A stretch of 64,000 bases of DNA from Sporosarcina sp. 6E9 (GCF_017921835.1 NZ_JAGEMN010000001.1:303874-367873); one strand, 5' to 3'. Shown: positions 8,701 to 17,410, counted from the stretch's first letter. Numbers and translations are program-made. The notes: generated from the sequence alone by a model not told the origin.

Positions 8701-9810
8701 ATGCATTTATTTGACGTAAATGATGTGAAGGTAAGCCTGAATCCCGCAGATCTAAAAGATGATGTTTACGTATCATTATCGATCGGCACCGGATTTTTAC
8801 CTAGACAAATATCACATAACAATGAAACTATCTTGATTGGGTCAGCCTCTGCTAAGCTGTTCCTTAATTATGTAGCTGCGTCTATCAAAACAAATCATTC
8901 TATAGAAATAACTCCTGTCGTCTCGATGACATCATCCAGTCTTCTCATTAAAACGTCAAAAGCCAGGTTTTTATCAGACGTTCAAACGATTTTTGATACT
9001 TTATTTACAATCGAGCTAGATGAAGAAAAATGGCTTGTTGAAAAGGAAAATACTCTTAATCGGTTTAAAAAGAATTATAAAGATTTAAATTTCCGCGGCC
9101 GAATGAAATTTCAGGAATTCACACATGCCAACAAGTCTTTCAAATTAGATGGACTCACGAAAGACTTGTTAGACGTTGACCTTGATACCGTCCATACGAT
9201 AAGGAAATCACTCTTTTATCCTGAAAATTGTTTTCTATTTATTCATGGGAATATCGATGTGAAAACTGTAAGAAATCTCAATGTGGAGAAATTCGCTGAT
9301 AAAGAAGTCATGCAACTTTATGAACCAGTTGATATTTATGGCCTACATGATGAAAAATTGGTCGTTAAATCTAAGGGGAATTATGCAGTTGGTAGTATTA
9401 AATTTGATCGAGAGCCAACTTTAACTGATTTGGCCAAGGAGTATGTCGTACTTACAATCATTGGTCAAATCCTATTTAGAGGCGCTTATTTAATCGAGGT
9501 GGATCCTTTGGATGCGAGTCTCGTATACAAAGATAAACTAGCGCAATATAAGCATGATGTCTTCACACCAATTACAGATAAGAATGTAAAAAAAGCAATA
9601 AAAGACATCTATCAATCACTCTATCAGGAGTTGGTTCTTTATCCTTTCCAATTTATTGAAAAGGTTGGAAGGCTTCACTTTAACGGCATCAATTATTTTG
9701 AAGCAATGGCCATTTTGGAAACGATTAATCAAGATGACATGATGGAGTTTTTAAAAGCAAGAGATTATAAAATTAGAGAAGGGCATTTGCGATATTATAA
9801 GGAGGGGTAA
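8701..9810 (+). CDS. Degenerate M16 (insulinase-like) protein heading an LXG-type locus
   Basis: A 369-residue protein resembling the non-catalytic architecture of M16 peptidases. The stretch from about residue 120 to 200 (FRGRMKFQEF, then LFYPENCFLFIHGNIDVKTV) matches the helix-strand region after the active site of YmfH/YmfF-type proteins. The HxxEH zinc motif is absent, so proteolysis is unlikely. ATG 8701 follows AAAAGGAGCCC. It is followed within 3-4 bases by a YwqI-like gene and then the LXG-like gene, so it is probably the first gene of that operon and might act as a chaperone or adaptor for the cargo. The M16 link is by eye, and the role is inference. Confidence 0.6.
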   Translation: MHLFDVNDVKVSLNPADLKDDVYVSLSIGTGFLPRQISHNNETILIGSASAKLFLNYVAASIKTNHSIEITPVVSMTSSSLLIKTSKARFLSDVQTIFDTLFTIELDEEKWLVEKENTLNRFKKNYKDLNFRGRMKFQEFTHANKSFKLDGLTKDLLDVDLDTVHTIRKSLFYPENCFLFIHGNIDVKTVRNLNVEKFADKEVMQLYEPVDIYGLHDEKLVVKSKGNYAVGSIKFDREPTLTDLAKEYVVLTIIGQILFRGAYLIEVDPLDASLVYKDKLAQYKHDVFTPITDKNVKKAIKDIYQSLYQELVLYPFQFIEKVGRLHFNGINYFEAMAILETINQDDMMEFLKARDYKIREGHLRYYKEG

Positions 9811-9813
9811 AAT

Positions 9814-10092
9814 TTGGAGGTTTATTTAAATCCGGATGCTTTTAAAGGCGAGGTTGATAGTTTTAAAGCGACTACAGGGGAACTAGCGAGTCTTTCTGTA
9901 AAGGATACTGTGAATGCAAATAAAGATACCATTTTAGATTCAGTGAGTGAATTAATTGCGATAGTGAATCTATTTAACGAATGCGTCGAACAATACATGG
10001 CATTGTCAAATAAGGATGTTGCGGAAATGGAATCTTTAAGAGAGAAATGGGTGCAGAAGGACTTAAACCTTGCAAATGAAATGGATGGGTGA
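9814..10092 (+). CDS. YwqI/YxiC-like small helical protein (type VII cargo partner)
   Basis: A 92-residue all-helical protein with no signal peptide. Its size, a leading MEVYLNPDAF and a predicted helical pair fit the YwqI/YxiC family, small WXG100-like proteins that pair with LXG proteins of the Gram-positive type VII secretion system. TTG 9814 has AAGGAGGGG at good spacing. The stop overlaps the start of the next gene, indicating translational coupling with its likely partner. Confidence 0.72.
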   Translation: MEVYLNPDAFKGEVDSFKATTGELASLSVKDTVNANKDTILDSVSELIAIVNLFNECVEQYMALSNKDVAEMESLREKWVQKDLNLANEMDG

Positions 10093-11501
10093 ATGCTATG
10101 CCTAGGCTAGTAAATGAGGAATTGAATGAGATTGTTGAAAAATTAAATAAGTATGGAGATGATGTATCCACAAGATTATACGAGCAGTATAAAACATCTC
10201 TTATTCTTTCGAAAACGAATAACTTCCGTGGTCAAGCGGGGGATGCTTTTAAAGCGTATATGAGTATTTCTCATATCAATTTATCTCAGAAAATTATTAA
10301 CATAATGGCAGAGGTATTAGAAGCAGCAAAAAAAGTGCAATCCGATTTTTTAATGTTTGAACAAAGCAATCGTGGCATTGTTGGTTCAACTACAATGGAA
10401 GGCGTAAAGGATCGGATTAATGGGAAAAGCGGACAGTTTTTAGCGATTGATAGCCATGCAAATCAATTACTTAGTCAGGCATCTGAATTTATTGCAACTA
10501 CAAACTTGCCAGGAGACGAAGTTTTTCAATCATTTGATGAAGTGTTGAAAAATATTAATAGAAGGCGTAATGAACTTTCGGAAATCGATTCTCGTGTCTC
10601 CAATAATCTAGGTGATTTGATAACACGTGTGTCACATTTACAAAGAAATATTTTTGAGCTGTCTGAAAACTTTCGTGATAAAAATGGCATTCATTATAGT
10701 AAGTTAAATAAAATTCCGGAACAAGCATGGTATTCAACTGAAAGTAATGGGGCTTTTGAGACTATGGTAGAAGATGATCCTTTTATACATCATGCGGGTG
10801 TTGCAAGGGGCGATGAGGGGCAATGGGTTGTTGGAACAAGTGATCAAAATTATTTGGCTAGTTCTGGTTATTTAGCCGGCGCATCTGGTCAATTTACACG
10901 AGATGGACTTGCATTTGATGCCGAAGGGGAAGCTGCCATGGCGAAAGGCTCCATCGAAGGAAAAACATTATTTGGATATGGGACAGGTGAAGTAAAAGGC
11001 AAGCTTTTGGCTGCGGATGGAGACTTTCATTTAGGAAAAGATGGGGTATCAGTTGAAGGGAACGTTGCGTATGCCAAATCTGACGGCAAGGTTATGGTCG
11101 GATCTGAGGAATTTAATGGGTATGCGAGTGGGTCGGCAGAGGTTTTTACAGCAGATGGTCATGCCTCTTTCGTACTTCCATTAGATCCAGATGACAATGT
11201 TAAAGTTGGATTAGGCGGAGAAGCAACTGCGGCAAGCGCAAAGGCGGAGGCCGGCATCACAATATTTGGTGTGGAAAGCCCGGGATCTGAATTTAATGAA
11301 GTGAAATCTGTTTTGGGAATAGATGGAGAAGTGAGTGCAGGTTTACAAGTTGGAGTAGGTTTGAAGTTCGAGAGTGAACCGTTTTACTCTACTGATTACT
11401 TTAATGTACGAGCAAATGAATTAGACATTAATTTAAAGGTCTTAGCGGGAATCAAGATAGCCGTGCAAGTACCAACCGTACAATTGAAATGGCCGTGGTA
11501 G
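10089..11501 (+). CDS. LXG-like type VII polymorphic protein
   Basis: A 470-residue protein. Residues 1-200 are a long helical LXG-type targeting region (FRGQAGDAFKAYMS is the usual helix-turn with Gly-Gln), as in Bacillus YwqJ/YeeF proteins exported by the type VII system. From about residue 230 the sequence changes to Gly/Ala-rich amphipathic strands (GSIEGKTLFGYGTGEVKG, then GNVAYAKSDGKV) ending VQLKWPW. I see no nuclease, deaminase or NADase motif, so the effect is unknown; a membrane-active beta domain is conceivable. GTG 10089 overlaps the upstream stop; ATG 10098 is an alternative. The secretion machinery is not in the window. Confidence 0.75.
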   Translation: MNAMPRLVNEELNEIVEKLNKYGDDVSTRLYEQYKTSLILSKTNNFRGQAGDAFKAYMSISHINLSQKIINIMAEVLEAAKKVQSDFLMFEQSNRGIVGSTTMEGVKDRINGKSGQFLAIDSHANQLLSQASEFIATTNLPGDEVFQSFDEVLKNINRRRNELSEIDSRVSNNLGDLITRVSHLQRNIFELSENFRDKNGIHYSKLNKIPEQAWYSTESNGAFETMVEDDPFIHHAGVARGDEGQWVVGTSDQNYLASSGYLAGASGQFTRDGLAFDAEGEAAMAKGSIEGKTLFGYGTGEVKGKLLAADGDFHLGKDGVSVEGNVAYAKSDGKVMVGSEEFNGYASGSAEVFTADGHASFVLPLDPDDNVKVGLGGEATAASAKAEAGITIFGVESPGSEFNEVKSVLGIDGEVSAGLQVGVGLKFESEPFYSTDYFNVRANELDINLKVLAGIKIAVQVPTVQLKWPW

Positions 11502-11523
11502 AAGAGAATAGGTGGTGAAAGAT

Positions 11524-11943
11524 GTGAACGAAAGAATCACGCTTCAAAATCAGTACAACTTAAAACAATCTGAGTTAAATCATTGCAGTTCACAAATAGA
11601 TTCTCTAAATGTTAGAATTGAATCTCTTAAAGTTATAATAGGGAAATTTGAAGAGTTGAAAAGTGATTTGCTAGATTTTAAAAGTAAGTTGAATGGGGAA
11701 TCCAAGGAAAGTCATACTCATTGGAAAGGTCAGTTATTGAATGAACATAATAACTTATTTAAAAGCTCGTTAATCAAAGGGAGTTTATCAACCTACATTA
11801 AAAAGGTTGACAGGAATTTGGATGATTTAAATACAGAATTAATGAGGTTACAAAATGAAGCATACAGTACAGAAGGTTTAATTGGACAAATAAAAGCATC
11901 ATTAAATTGGATATCGACGAAGATAGGGAATTTGGTCAATTAA
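11524..11943 (+). CDS. YwqH-like (DUF5082) coiled-coil protein
   Basis: About 139 residues, almost entirely coiled coil (NQYNLKQSELNHCSSQIDSLNVR region), with a THWKGQ turn in the middle resembling a W-x-G bend. This fits YwqH/DUF5082, which accompanies YwqI and LXG proteins in Bacillus type VII loci. The frame opens at GTG 11512, but AGGTGG at 11510-11515 is spaced for GTG 11524. In B. subtilis the order is ywqH-ywqI-ywqJ, whereas here the YwqH-like gene follows the LXG-like gene. Immunity function is possible but unsupported. Confidence 0.65.
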   Translation: MNERITLQNQYNLKQSELNHCSSQIDSLNVRIESLKVIIGKFEELKSDLLDFKSKLNGESKESHTHWKGQLLNEHNNLFKSSLIKGSLSTYIKKVDRNLDDLNTELMRLQNEAYSTEGLIGQIKASLNWISTKIGNLVN

Positions 11944-11977
11944 AAAGTCATCCATATGAAGGGAAGATACACAGCTA

Positions 11978-12436
11978 GTGGGAATAGAGATTGTATTAGC
12001 AAAAGCACATGAAAAACAAAGAAATCATCCTGAAGTGCAAAGAGAATTAACAGATATTCAAACCTTTTTTGATGAAAATGAATTCGATTTCAAACAGAAT
12101 ACAGTTAACTTTGTCTTACTGAGAGGGCTTTATTCGCATGTTGATCGTATCATTACCGTAATCGGCGTATTTATAAATAAAACCGATAAATTGATTCACA
12201 CTTTGAATGCTAAGATGGCCTTTCAAGTGCCAGCAAATCCTGAAGCGACGCTAAGTAATGTAAAATTAGACCTTCCAGAACACTTTTTAGGTGAATTAAA
12301 GCCTGGCGAAGGATTTGTCTTACATATAAAGGTCATGACGAAAGGGTTACCAGCAGACAAAGAAATTTATCAAACAACTGAACTTTCAAGTGAATTACGT
12401 CAAATAGAAGTTACTTATCCTGTTAATAAAGAATAA
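11978..12436 (+). CDS. SLAP-like domain protein
   Basis: A 152-residue cytoplasmic-looking protein. HPEVQRELTDI near the start, an alternating strand region (VDRIITVIGVFINKTDKLI) and ELKPGEGFVLHIKV resemble SLAP-type domains like the one at 7365-7733, though less clearly. It begins with GTG 11978 and is the last gene before the lipoprotein array. It may belong to the LXG operon as a downstream immunity or accessory protein; its family assignment is tentative. Confidence 0.5.
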   Translation: MGIEIVLAKAHEKQRNHPEVQRELTDIQTFFDENEFDFKQNTVNFVLLRGLYSHVDRIITVIGVFINKTDKLIHTLNAKMAFQVPANPEATLSNVKLDLPEHFLGELKPGEGFVLHIKVMTKGLPADKEIYQTTELSSELRQIEVTYPVNKE

Positions 12437-12487
12437 AATGATTTATTAAAAACAACATAGTATAATCAAAAGTTAGGAGCATTTAAA

Positions 12488-13111
12488 TTGAGAAAGTATT
12501 TATATTTATTGACAATTGTAATGGTTCTTGCATTAGCAGCGTGTGGCAAAACAGAAGGAAATGCTGATAAACCTGTTAATGATGAGACGAATCAAGCAGA
12601 AGATACTAACAGGACTGAAACGAACGGAACAGAAGGAGATTCACAGAGCGGTGAGACGGATGGGAGCGAACAAGGTTTGAAATTACAAGTTTTAAAAGGT
12701 GACCAAGAAGCAGGTGTAACTTTAGAGAATAGTGAATTATACAGAGAGTTAAATAAAATAATTCAAAAAAATCCGGCTATCGGCGTGGCGGATGATTTCA
12801 GTCTTTATATAGTGAATACAATCCATGACGATCAAGGCGAATCTAGGTTAGTCCTTTTTGGAATAAACCGATTACCGGTGGCGATTAAAAACTTTTCGTT
12901 TAAGTATACATTAGGTAACAAAGATAATGAATATGTTTGGGAAAAGCAACGCGTTAAAATGAACGAGGAAGAGGCGGGTATTTTAGAGCCGAACAGCGCT
13001 CTTCCGATTGTATTGGAGCTTACTGAAGAGCAAGAGGAATTATTGAAAAGCTTGGACAATGATAATCAAGTGATGGTAATAGATGACTTCACATTTGAAG
13101 AAGTGAAATAA
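12488..13111 (+). CDS. Lipoprotein, paralog A of a tandem family
   Basis: A 207-residue lipoprotein: signal peptide MRKYLYLLTIVMVLALAAC with lipobox LAAC, a low-complexity acidic linker rich in Glu, Thr and Asn, then a conserved domain beginning GLKLQVLKGD. The domain contains DDFSLYIVNTIHDDQG, GINRLPVAIKNF and an acidic end (FEEVK). It closely matches the genes at 13884 and 14744. The start is TTG 12488 after TTAGGAGC. The core shows alternating strands somewhat like SLAP domains. Function is unknown; its position after a type VII-type locus makes a surface immunity role possible but untested. Confidence 0.82.
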   Translation: MRKYLYLLTIVMVLALAACGKTEGNADKPVNDETNQAEDTNRTETNGTEGDSQSGETDGSEQGLKLQVLKGDQEAGVTLENSELYRELNKIIQKNPAIGVADDFSLYIVNTIHDDQGESRLVLFGINRLPVAIKNFSFKYTLGNKDNEYVWEKQRVKMNEEEAGILEPNSALPIVLELTEEQEELLKSLDNDNQVMVIDDFTFEEVK

Positions 13112-13127
13112 ATATTACCAGAAAAAA

Positions 13128-13165
13128 ATAACCACGCAAACAAATTTGGTTGCGTGGTTATTTCT
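13128..13165 (+). terminator. Terminator after lipoprotein A
   Basis: AATAACCACGCAA pairs with TTGCGTGGTTATT. The same hairpin motif follows each lipoprotein paralog. Confidence 0.88.
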
Positions 13166-13224
13166 TATTTATTTTATGAGCGGTGGATACTGGACTTAGG
13201 AATCACTTGAAAAAAGATGTCTTT

Positions 13225-13626
13225 TCATTGTTTAATTAGCTTAACTTCAGCGCGACCATCCTTTGCATGTGTCCCGACTAATTTTAAGACAGGCTTTATT
13301 TTATTAAACTCCATGAAACAAGTCCCTTCTGTAGAAGAAGTGGTTTCATCGAAAAGTTGGTTATCAAGGGACATCGTTAGATCACCTTCTTTAGTTTCCA
13401 ACTTGTAAATCACTTGATAGGTAACATTCGGTTGAACCAGAAAATTTCGCATGAAGAACGTATTAAACAATGTAAAGTTTAAACTGATCTTTTTGAAACC
13501 AAAGTATTTTGTGCCTAAGAATAATTTTTTAGGGCCTTTCGCAATTTTAATGGCTAGTATTGTATAGCCAATGACAATCGATAAAAAAATTAGGATCACC
13601 ATCGTAAAATAGAAAATATTATTCAT
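13225..13626 (-). CDS. Hypothetical membrane-anchored protein, intact copy
   Basis: 133 residues: one N-terminal membrane helix (FTMVILIFLSIVIGYTILAI), then a short juxtamembrane region (GTKYFGFKKI) and a beta-rich tail (VIYKLETKEGDLTMSLDNQ, ending AEVKLIKQ). A frame-broken copy lies at 15407-15812 in the same orientation. Each copy sits antisense between lipoprotein genes, so the lipoprotein and membrane-protein pair seems to have been duplicated as a unit. No known family is recognised. Confidence 0.7.
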   Translation of the reverse strand: MNNIFYFTMVILIFLSIVIGYTILAIKIAKGPKKLFLGTKYFGFKKISLNFTLFNTFFMRNFLVQPNVTYQVIYKLETKEGDLTMSLDNQLFDETTSSTEGTCFMEFNKIKPVLKLVGTHAKDGRAEVKLIKQ

Positions 13627-13752
13627 ATTGTTAAACTCCTTTACTAGTAGTTCAAAGATATGTGGGCTGGTTACAATTTATAATTCTATTATGAATGCAT
13701 AGTTGTTTATTGTCGATTTAATGTACCTAAATTCTATTTTAATGGTTTTTTA

Positions 13753-13830
13753 GGTGCCGTTTATTGGTACGCTTTTTTGGATTTTTATCCGAAGTCATGA
13801 ATTGTCATAATTCAACCTTGCACAGGTACC
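13753..13830 (+). repeat. Dispersed palindromic element, copy 5 (truncated, 78 bp)
   Basis: Only the right half remains: TTTTTATCCGAAGTC, then GAATTGTCATAATTCAACC and CTTGCACAGGTACC. At the left are two degenerate end motifs (GGTGCC, GGTACG) about 14 bases apart. It lies 53 bases upstream of lipoprotein B. Confidence 0.85.
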
Positions 13831-13883
13831 TTTTCTAAGGTGCTTATCAAAAATAAATATTGTTTAAGTTAGGAGATATCAAA

Positions 13884-14474
13884 ATGAGAAAGTACTTGGC
13901 ATTATTAGCGGTTTTATCTGTTCTCGCTTTAGCAGCATGTGGGAAGACAGAAAATAATACAGAGAAACCTGTCACCAACGAAGAAAACAAAACAGAGTTT
14001 GAGGAAAATAGTATTGAAACAGACGGGAGCGAAAAAGGCTTGAAGTTACAAGTTTTAAAAGGTGACGAAGAGGCTGGAATGACAATAGAAAATAATCTCC
14101 TTTACAATGAGCTAGACAAAGTCATTCAACAAAACCCTGAAATCGGGGCGGACAATGATTTTAGTGTTTACGTTGTGGATACATACCATGATGATGACGG
14201 GAATTCGAAGTTAGTCATATTAGGAATCAACAGGTTACCAGTAGCGATTAAAAACTTTGAATTCACATATACGTTAGGCAACAAAGATAAAGAATATGTA
14301 TGGGAAAGACAACCAGTTGAAATGAAAGAAGAGACTGCAGGAATTTTACAACCGGACAGTGCACTTCCAATCGTATTGTCGATTACTGAAGAACAGGTTG
14401 CAATATTAAATAGTCTAGAAGAAGGTCAAACAGTGATGTCAATTGATGGGTTCATATATGAAGAGGTGAAATAA
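13884..14474 (+). CDS. Lipoprotein, paralog B
   Basis: 196 residues with signal peptide MRKYLALLAVLSVLALAAC (lipobox LAAC), a Glu/Asn-rich linker and the family domain (GLKLQVLKGDEEAG, DDFS-like NDFSVYVVDTYHDDDG, GINRLPVAIKNFEF). ATG 13884 follows TTAGGAGATATC. The leader from TTTAAGTTAGGAG to the start is identical to that of paralog C, and both are preceded by the right end of a dispersed element, so the duplicated block includes the upstream region. Confidence 0.83.
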   Translation: MRKYLALLAVLSVLALAACGKTENNTEKPVTNEENKTEFEENSIETDGSEKGLKLQVLKGDEEAGMTIENNLLYNELDKVIQQNPEIGADNDFSVYVVDTYHDDDGNSKLVILGINRLPVAIKNFEFTYTLGNKDKEYVWERQPVEMKEETAGILQPDSALPIVLSITEEQVAILNSLEEGQTVMSIDGFIYEEVK

Positions 14475-14495
14475 GTATTACTAGCTAGATAATGT

Positions 14496-14530
14496 AAACA
14501 CGCTACCAAATTTATTGGCGTGGTTATTTC
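14496..14530 (+). terminator. Terminator after lipoprotein B
   Basis: ACACGC...GGCGTG hairpin followed by a T-rich tract, related to the hairpins after paralogs A and C. Confidence 0.7.
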
Positions 14531-14560
14531 ATTTTTAATTTTTTTTAGAAGTAGATTTAA

Positions 14561-14707
14561 GGTATCCTGTACAAGAAGTTATTCAGAAAGACACTGATAT
14601 TGTATGAAATATAAATGGGAAACAGGCCATATAAAGCTTCGTTGATACTCTTTGAATTTTTATCTGAAGTCATGAATTGTCATAATTCAACCATGCACAC
14701 AGGTACC
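14561..14707 (+). repeat. Dispersed palindromic element, copy 6 (147 bp, degenerate)
   Basis: Left end GGTATCCTGTACAAG and right end CATGCACACAGGTACC are both altered, and the left box is eroded (CACTGATATTGTATG). The right box GAATTGTCATAATTCAACC is intact. It lies just upstream of lipoprotein C. Confidence 0.85.
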
Positions 14708-14743
14708 TTTTATAAAATAGCGTTTAAGTTAGGAGATATCAAA

Positions 14744-15349
14744 ATGAGAAAGTATCTAGTATTATTAACGATTTTATCAATTCTTGCTTTGGCGGCGTGC
14801 GGGAAAACAGAAGGAAATGCTGGAACAGCTGTCGATGGCCAGACGAACCAAACAGAGGACACTTCAAAGGGTCATGAAAAAGCTGGCAGTGAGACGGATG
14901 GGAGCGAAGCAGGTTTGAAATTACAAGTTTTAAAAGGTGACGCAGAAGCAGGAGCGACTTTAGATAATAATGAGTTATACACTGAGCTAAACAAAATTAT
15001 TCAAAAAAACCCAGACATTGGCCTAGAGAATGATTTCAGTCTTTATGTAGTGAATACCATCCATGATGATCAAGGAAATTCAAAATTAGTCCTTTTTGGC
15101 ATAAACAAATTGCCGGTGGCGATTAAAAACTTCGCATTCGATTATACATTAGGAAATAAAGATAATGAATTCGTCTGGGAGAAACAACGCGTGACTATGG
15201 CTGAAGAAGAAACTGGTGTTTTACAACCGAACAGCGCAGTTCCAGTTGTCTTATCACTAACACACGAGCAAGAGGAATTAGTAAAAACGCTGGATGAAAA
15301 TAATCAAGTTATGGCAATAGAAAATTTCACATTTGAAGAAGTAGAGTAA
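14744..15349 (+). CDS. Lipoprotein, paralog C
   Basis: 201 residues with signal peptide MRKYLVLLTILSILALAAC, a linker rich in Thr, Gly and Asp, and the family domain (GLKLQVLKGDAEAG, NDFSLYVVNTIHDDQG, GINKLPVAIKNFAF, ending FEEVE). It resembles paralog A more closely than B in the domain (shared NPDIGLENDFSLY and VWEKQRV). An upstream in-frame start at 14615 would run through the repeat element and is rejected, because ATG 14744 has a clear ribosome site. Confidence 0.83.
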   Translation: MRKYLVLLTILSILALAACGKTEGNAGTAVDGQTNQTEDTSKGHEKAGSETDGSEAGLKLQVLKGDAEAGATLDNNELYTELNKIIQKNPDIGLENDFSLYVVNTIHDDQGNSKLVLFGINKLPVAIKNFAFDYTLGNKDNEFVWEKQRVTMAEEETGVLQPNSAVPVVLSLTHEQEELVKTLDENNQVMAIENFTFEEVE

Positions 15350-15352
15350 ATT

Positions 15353-15394
15353 AAAAATAACCACGCTGACAAAGTCGTTAGCGTGGTTATTTTT
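15353..15394. terminator. Bidirectional terminator after lipoprotein C
   Basis: AAAATAACCACGCT / AGCGTGGTTATTTT with runs of A and T on either side. It can serve both paralog C and the converging pseudogene. Confidence 0.9.
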
Positions 15395-15406
15395 GTAGGA
15401 AACAGT

Positions 15407-15812
15407 TCATTGATGTTTAATTAATTTAACTTCAGCATGACCATTCTTAGCATTCTCTCCGACGAGTTTTACGACAGGTTTTACTTTATCAAACGTCATG
15501 AGAACAGAACCTTCCACAGAGGTTGTCGTTTCTTCAAAAAGTTGATTGTCGAGGGACATGGTAAGCTTGCCTTCTTCAGTTTTTAACTTGTAAACTACTT
15601 CATAAGTAACATTTGGCCGAATCCAATAATTTCTCACAAAGTATGTATCAAATACTTTAAAAGATAAACTAACTTTTGTTATTTATCCCTAGGTATTTTG
15701 TTCCGTGAAATATTTTTAAAGGCCTGCTTTTGAAGACTTTAACCATAATCGTTATACTGCCGATGAGGAATAGAAAAAGAATAGTGAAAGCAATAATGTC
15801 ATCGAATCTCAT
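15407..15812 (-). pseudogene. Frameshifted copy of the 13225-13626 membrane protein
   Basis: Reading leftward from ATG 15812, the first frame gives a membrane helix (IIAFTILFLFLIGSITIMV) and then HGTKYLGINNKS before a stop. One base out of frame the sequence resumes as KVSLSFKVFDTYFVRNYW and continues to AEVKLIKHQ, matching the intact copy along its length. A single-base insertion near the short A run at about 15680 explains the break. A peptide starting at MRNYW could still be made from the downstream part, but it would lack the membrane anchor. Confidence 0.85.
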
Positions 15813-15957
15813 GATAGTTTAAACTCCTTTAGTTGATAGTTGTTCGTTTTAGTATTTCTGGTATCTAAATCTATTTCTATTTTACAACAAACATTAATAG
15901 TAATGTAATCTTTGGTATGAAATGTGTGCTATTCCTTGTGTAGTTAGTAGGGAGTCA

Positions 15958-16020
15958 GTGAAGTAAATAGTACTAGATAATGCAACCACGCTACTGAATT
16001 TGTTGGCGTGGTTATTTCAT
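15958..16020 (+). pseudogene. 3' relic of a further lipoprotein copy plus terminator
   Basis: GTGAAGTAA, then ATAGTACTAGATAATG and a GCAACCACGCTACT...GGCGTGGTTATTTCATT hairpin, match the end of lipoprotein B (EVK, stop, spacer, terminator) almost base for base. No lipoprotein coding sequence precedes it. It appears to be what remains of another family member after deletion. Confidence 0.7.
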
Positions 16021-16139
16021 TACGACTTTCTATTTAGCGCAATCCGGGATCATGATTTAATATGAATACAGTAAATGATAGTCGAACGTATAGATATTTT
16101 GTTAAAATAGTCTAGAACGTGCAAAGGAGGGTCGCGGTT

Positions 16140-17399
16140 ATGTTAAATAACCTTTTCAGTAAAAGTTTCAAAAGAAGTGATTGGTTATACTTAGTTTTTA
16201 TAGCGCTAATGACTGCTATTGCAAGTGAAATTAAAGTAATTCCTTTTAATGGTGATGAATTTCGTTTCGGTTTTGGAAGTATTGCTTTCTTTCTTCTTCT
16301 TTTGATACGAACCCCAGCATTTCTGATTCGTACTGGTCTAATTACAGGCCTGACAGTTGTTTGTTTTCGACTATTTGGAGATATGCTGAACCATACAGAT
16401 TGGTTGGTAAGTTTAAAAACCCATTCCCCTGTTTTTCTATTTTATTTTTTATTTGCAGTGGGATTGAGTTTTATTAAAATAGAGCAGTATAAAACTTCTC
16501 CGCTTCTCCTGGGAGCTTGGGCGGCAGCATTAGAGTTTATAGGAAATAGTGTAGAACAACTTGCAAGATTGTTATTAAATGGTGTGCATGTAACGTTACA
16601 TGAATGGTTAATTTTAGTGGGAGTCGCATTACTGCGAAGCTATTTTGTCGTTGGTTTGTATAGCTCGATTATTATTTCGGAACATAAGAAACAGATGCAA
16701 GAAATGTTGAGTCTTGGTTCTGAATTGTATGCCGAAACCTTGTATTTGCAGAAGTCGATGGATCATATCGAACAAATTACCGCTTCCAGTCATGACTTAT
16801 ATAGAAGATTAAAGAAGAAAGAGCTGCATGAGTTAAGTGCGCGAGCATTACTCATCGCGCAAGAAATCCACGAGGTGAAAAAGGACTCGCAACGGATTTT
16901 TGCGGGTTTGTCTAAAATGACAAATGAAGAAAGAAATGAAAACTTCTTTTTGTCCGATCTAATAGATATTGTAGTGACTTCAAATAAGAAGTATAGTGAG
17001 TTATTAAAGAAAAACATTTCATTTCATTTTTCAATAGCCGGCGATTTTGAAACGAACCAACAGATTCCACTTCTTGCCCTTTTGAATAATATTGTAGCAA
17101 ATGCTGTTGAATCGATTAAGACAAGAGGAGACATCGTTATAGAGTTATTTGAAGAAGGAGAAACCACCAATTTCATTATTAAAGATTCTGGTGCAGGAAT
17201 TCCAAATGCGGATGTATCTGTGATTTTTGAACCTGGTTATACGACAAAATATAGCGTTCAAGGGGTAGCCGCTACTGGAATAGGTTTGTCGCATGTCCAA
17301 GAAATTATTCGACTATTAGATGGTCAAATTCAAATAGACTCTTCAGGAAATGGAACGATTTTCCGAATCGAAATCCCAACTGAAATAATTAGAAAGTGA
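16140..17399 (+). CDS. Sensor histidine kinase (GlnK/YcbA-like)
   Basis: 419 residues with five or six N-terminal membrane segments up to about residue 185, a short helical linker and a C-terminal GHKL ATPase domain (N box ALLNNIVANAVESI, G box KDSGAGIP, then GIGLSHVQEI). The organisation and the partner with a YcbB-type effector domain match the B. subtilis glutamine-sensing GlnK (YcbA). ATG 16140 follows AAAGGAGGG. It is immediately followed by its response regulator and then a glutamate/dicarboxylate symporter, which suggests control of amino-acid or dicarboxylate uptake. Confidence 0.85.
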   Translation: MLNNLFSKSFKRSDWLYLVFIALMTAIASEIKVIPFNGDEFRFGFGSIAFFLLLLIRTPAFLIRTGLITGLTVVCFRLFGDMLNHTDWLVSLKTHSPVFLFYFLFAVGLSFIKIEQYKTSPLLLGAWAAALEFIGNSVEQLARLLLNGVHVTLHEWLILVGVALLRSYFVVGLYSSIIISEHKKQMQEMLSLGSELYAETLYLQKSMDHIEQITASSHDLYRRLKKKELHELSARALLIAQEIHEVKKDSQRIFAGLSKMTNEERNENFFLSDLIDIVVTSNKKYSELLKKNISFHFSIAGDFETNQQIPLLALLNNIVANAVESIKTRGDIVIELFEEGETTNFIIKDSGAGIPNADVSVIFEPGYTTKYSVQGVAATGIGLSHVQEIIRLLDGQIQIDSSGNGTIFRIEIPTEIIRK

Positions 17400-17410
17400 G
17401 TTGAAGAAAG

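Noticed and set aside
11512..11523. GTG 11512 as the start of the YwqH-like gene
   Set aside because: It lies inside the AGGTGG ribosome site that is correctly spaced for GTG 11524.
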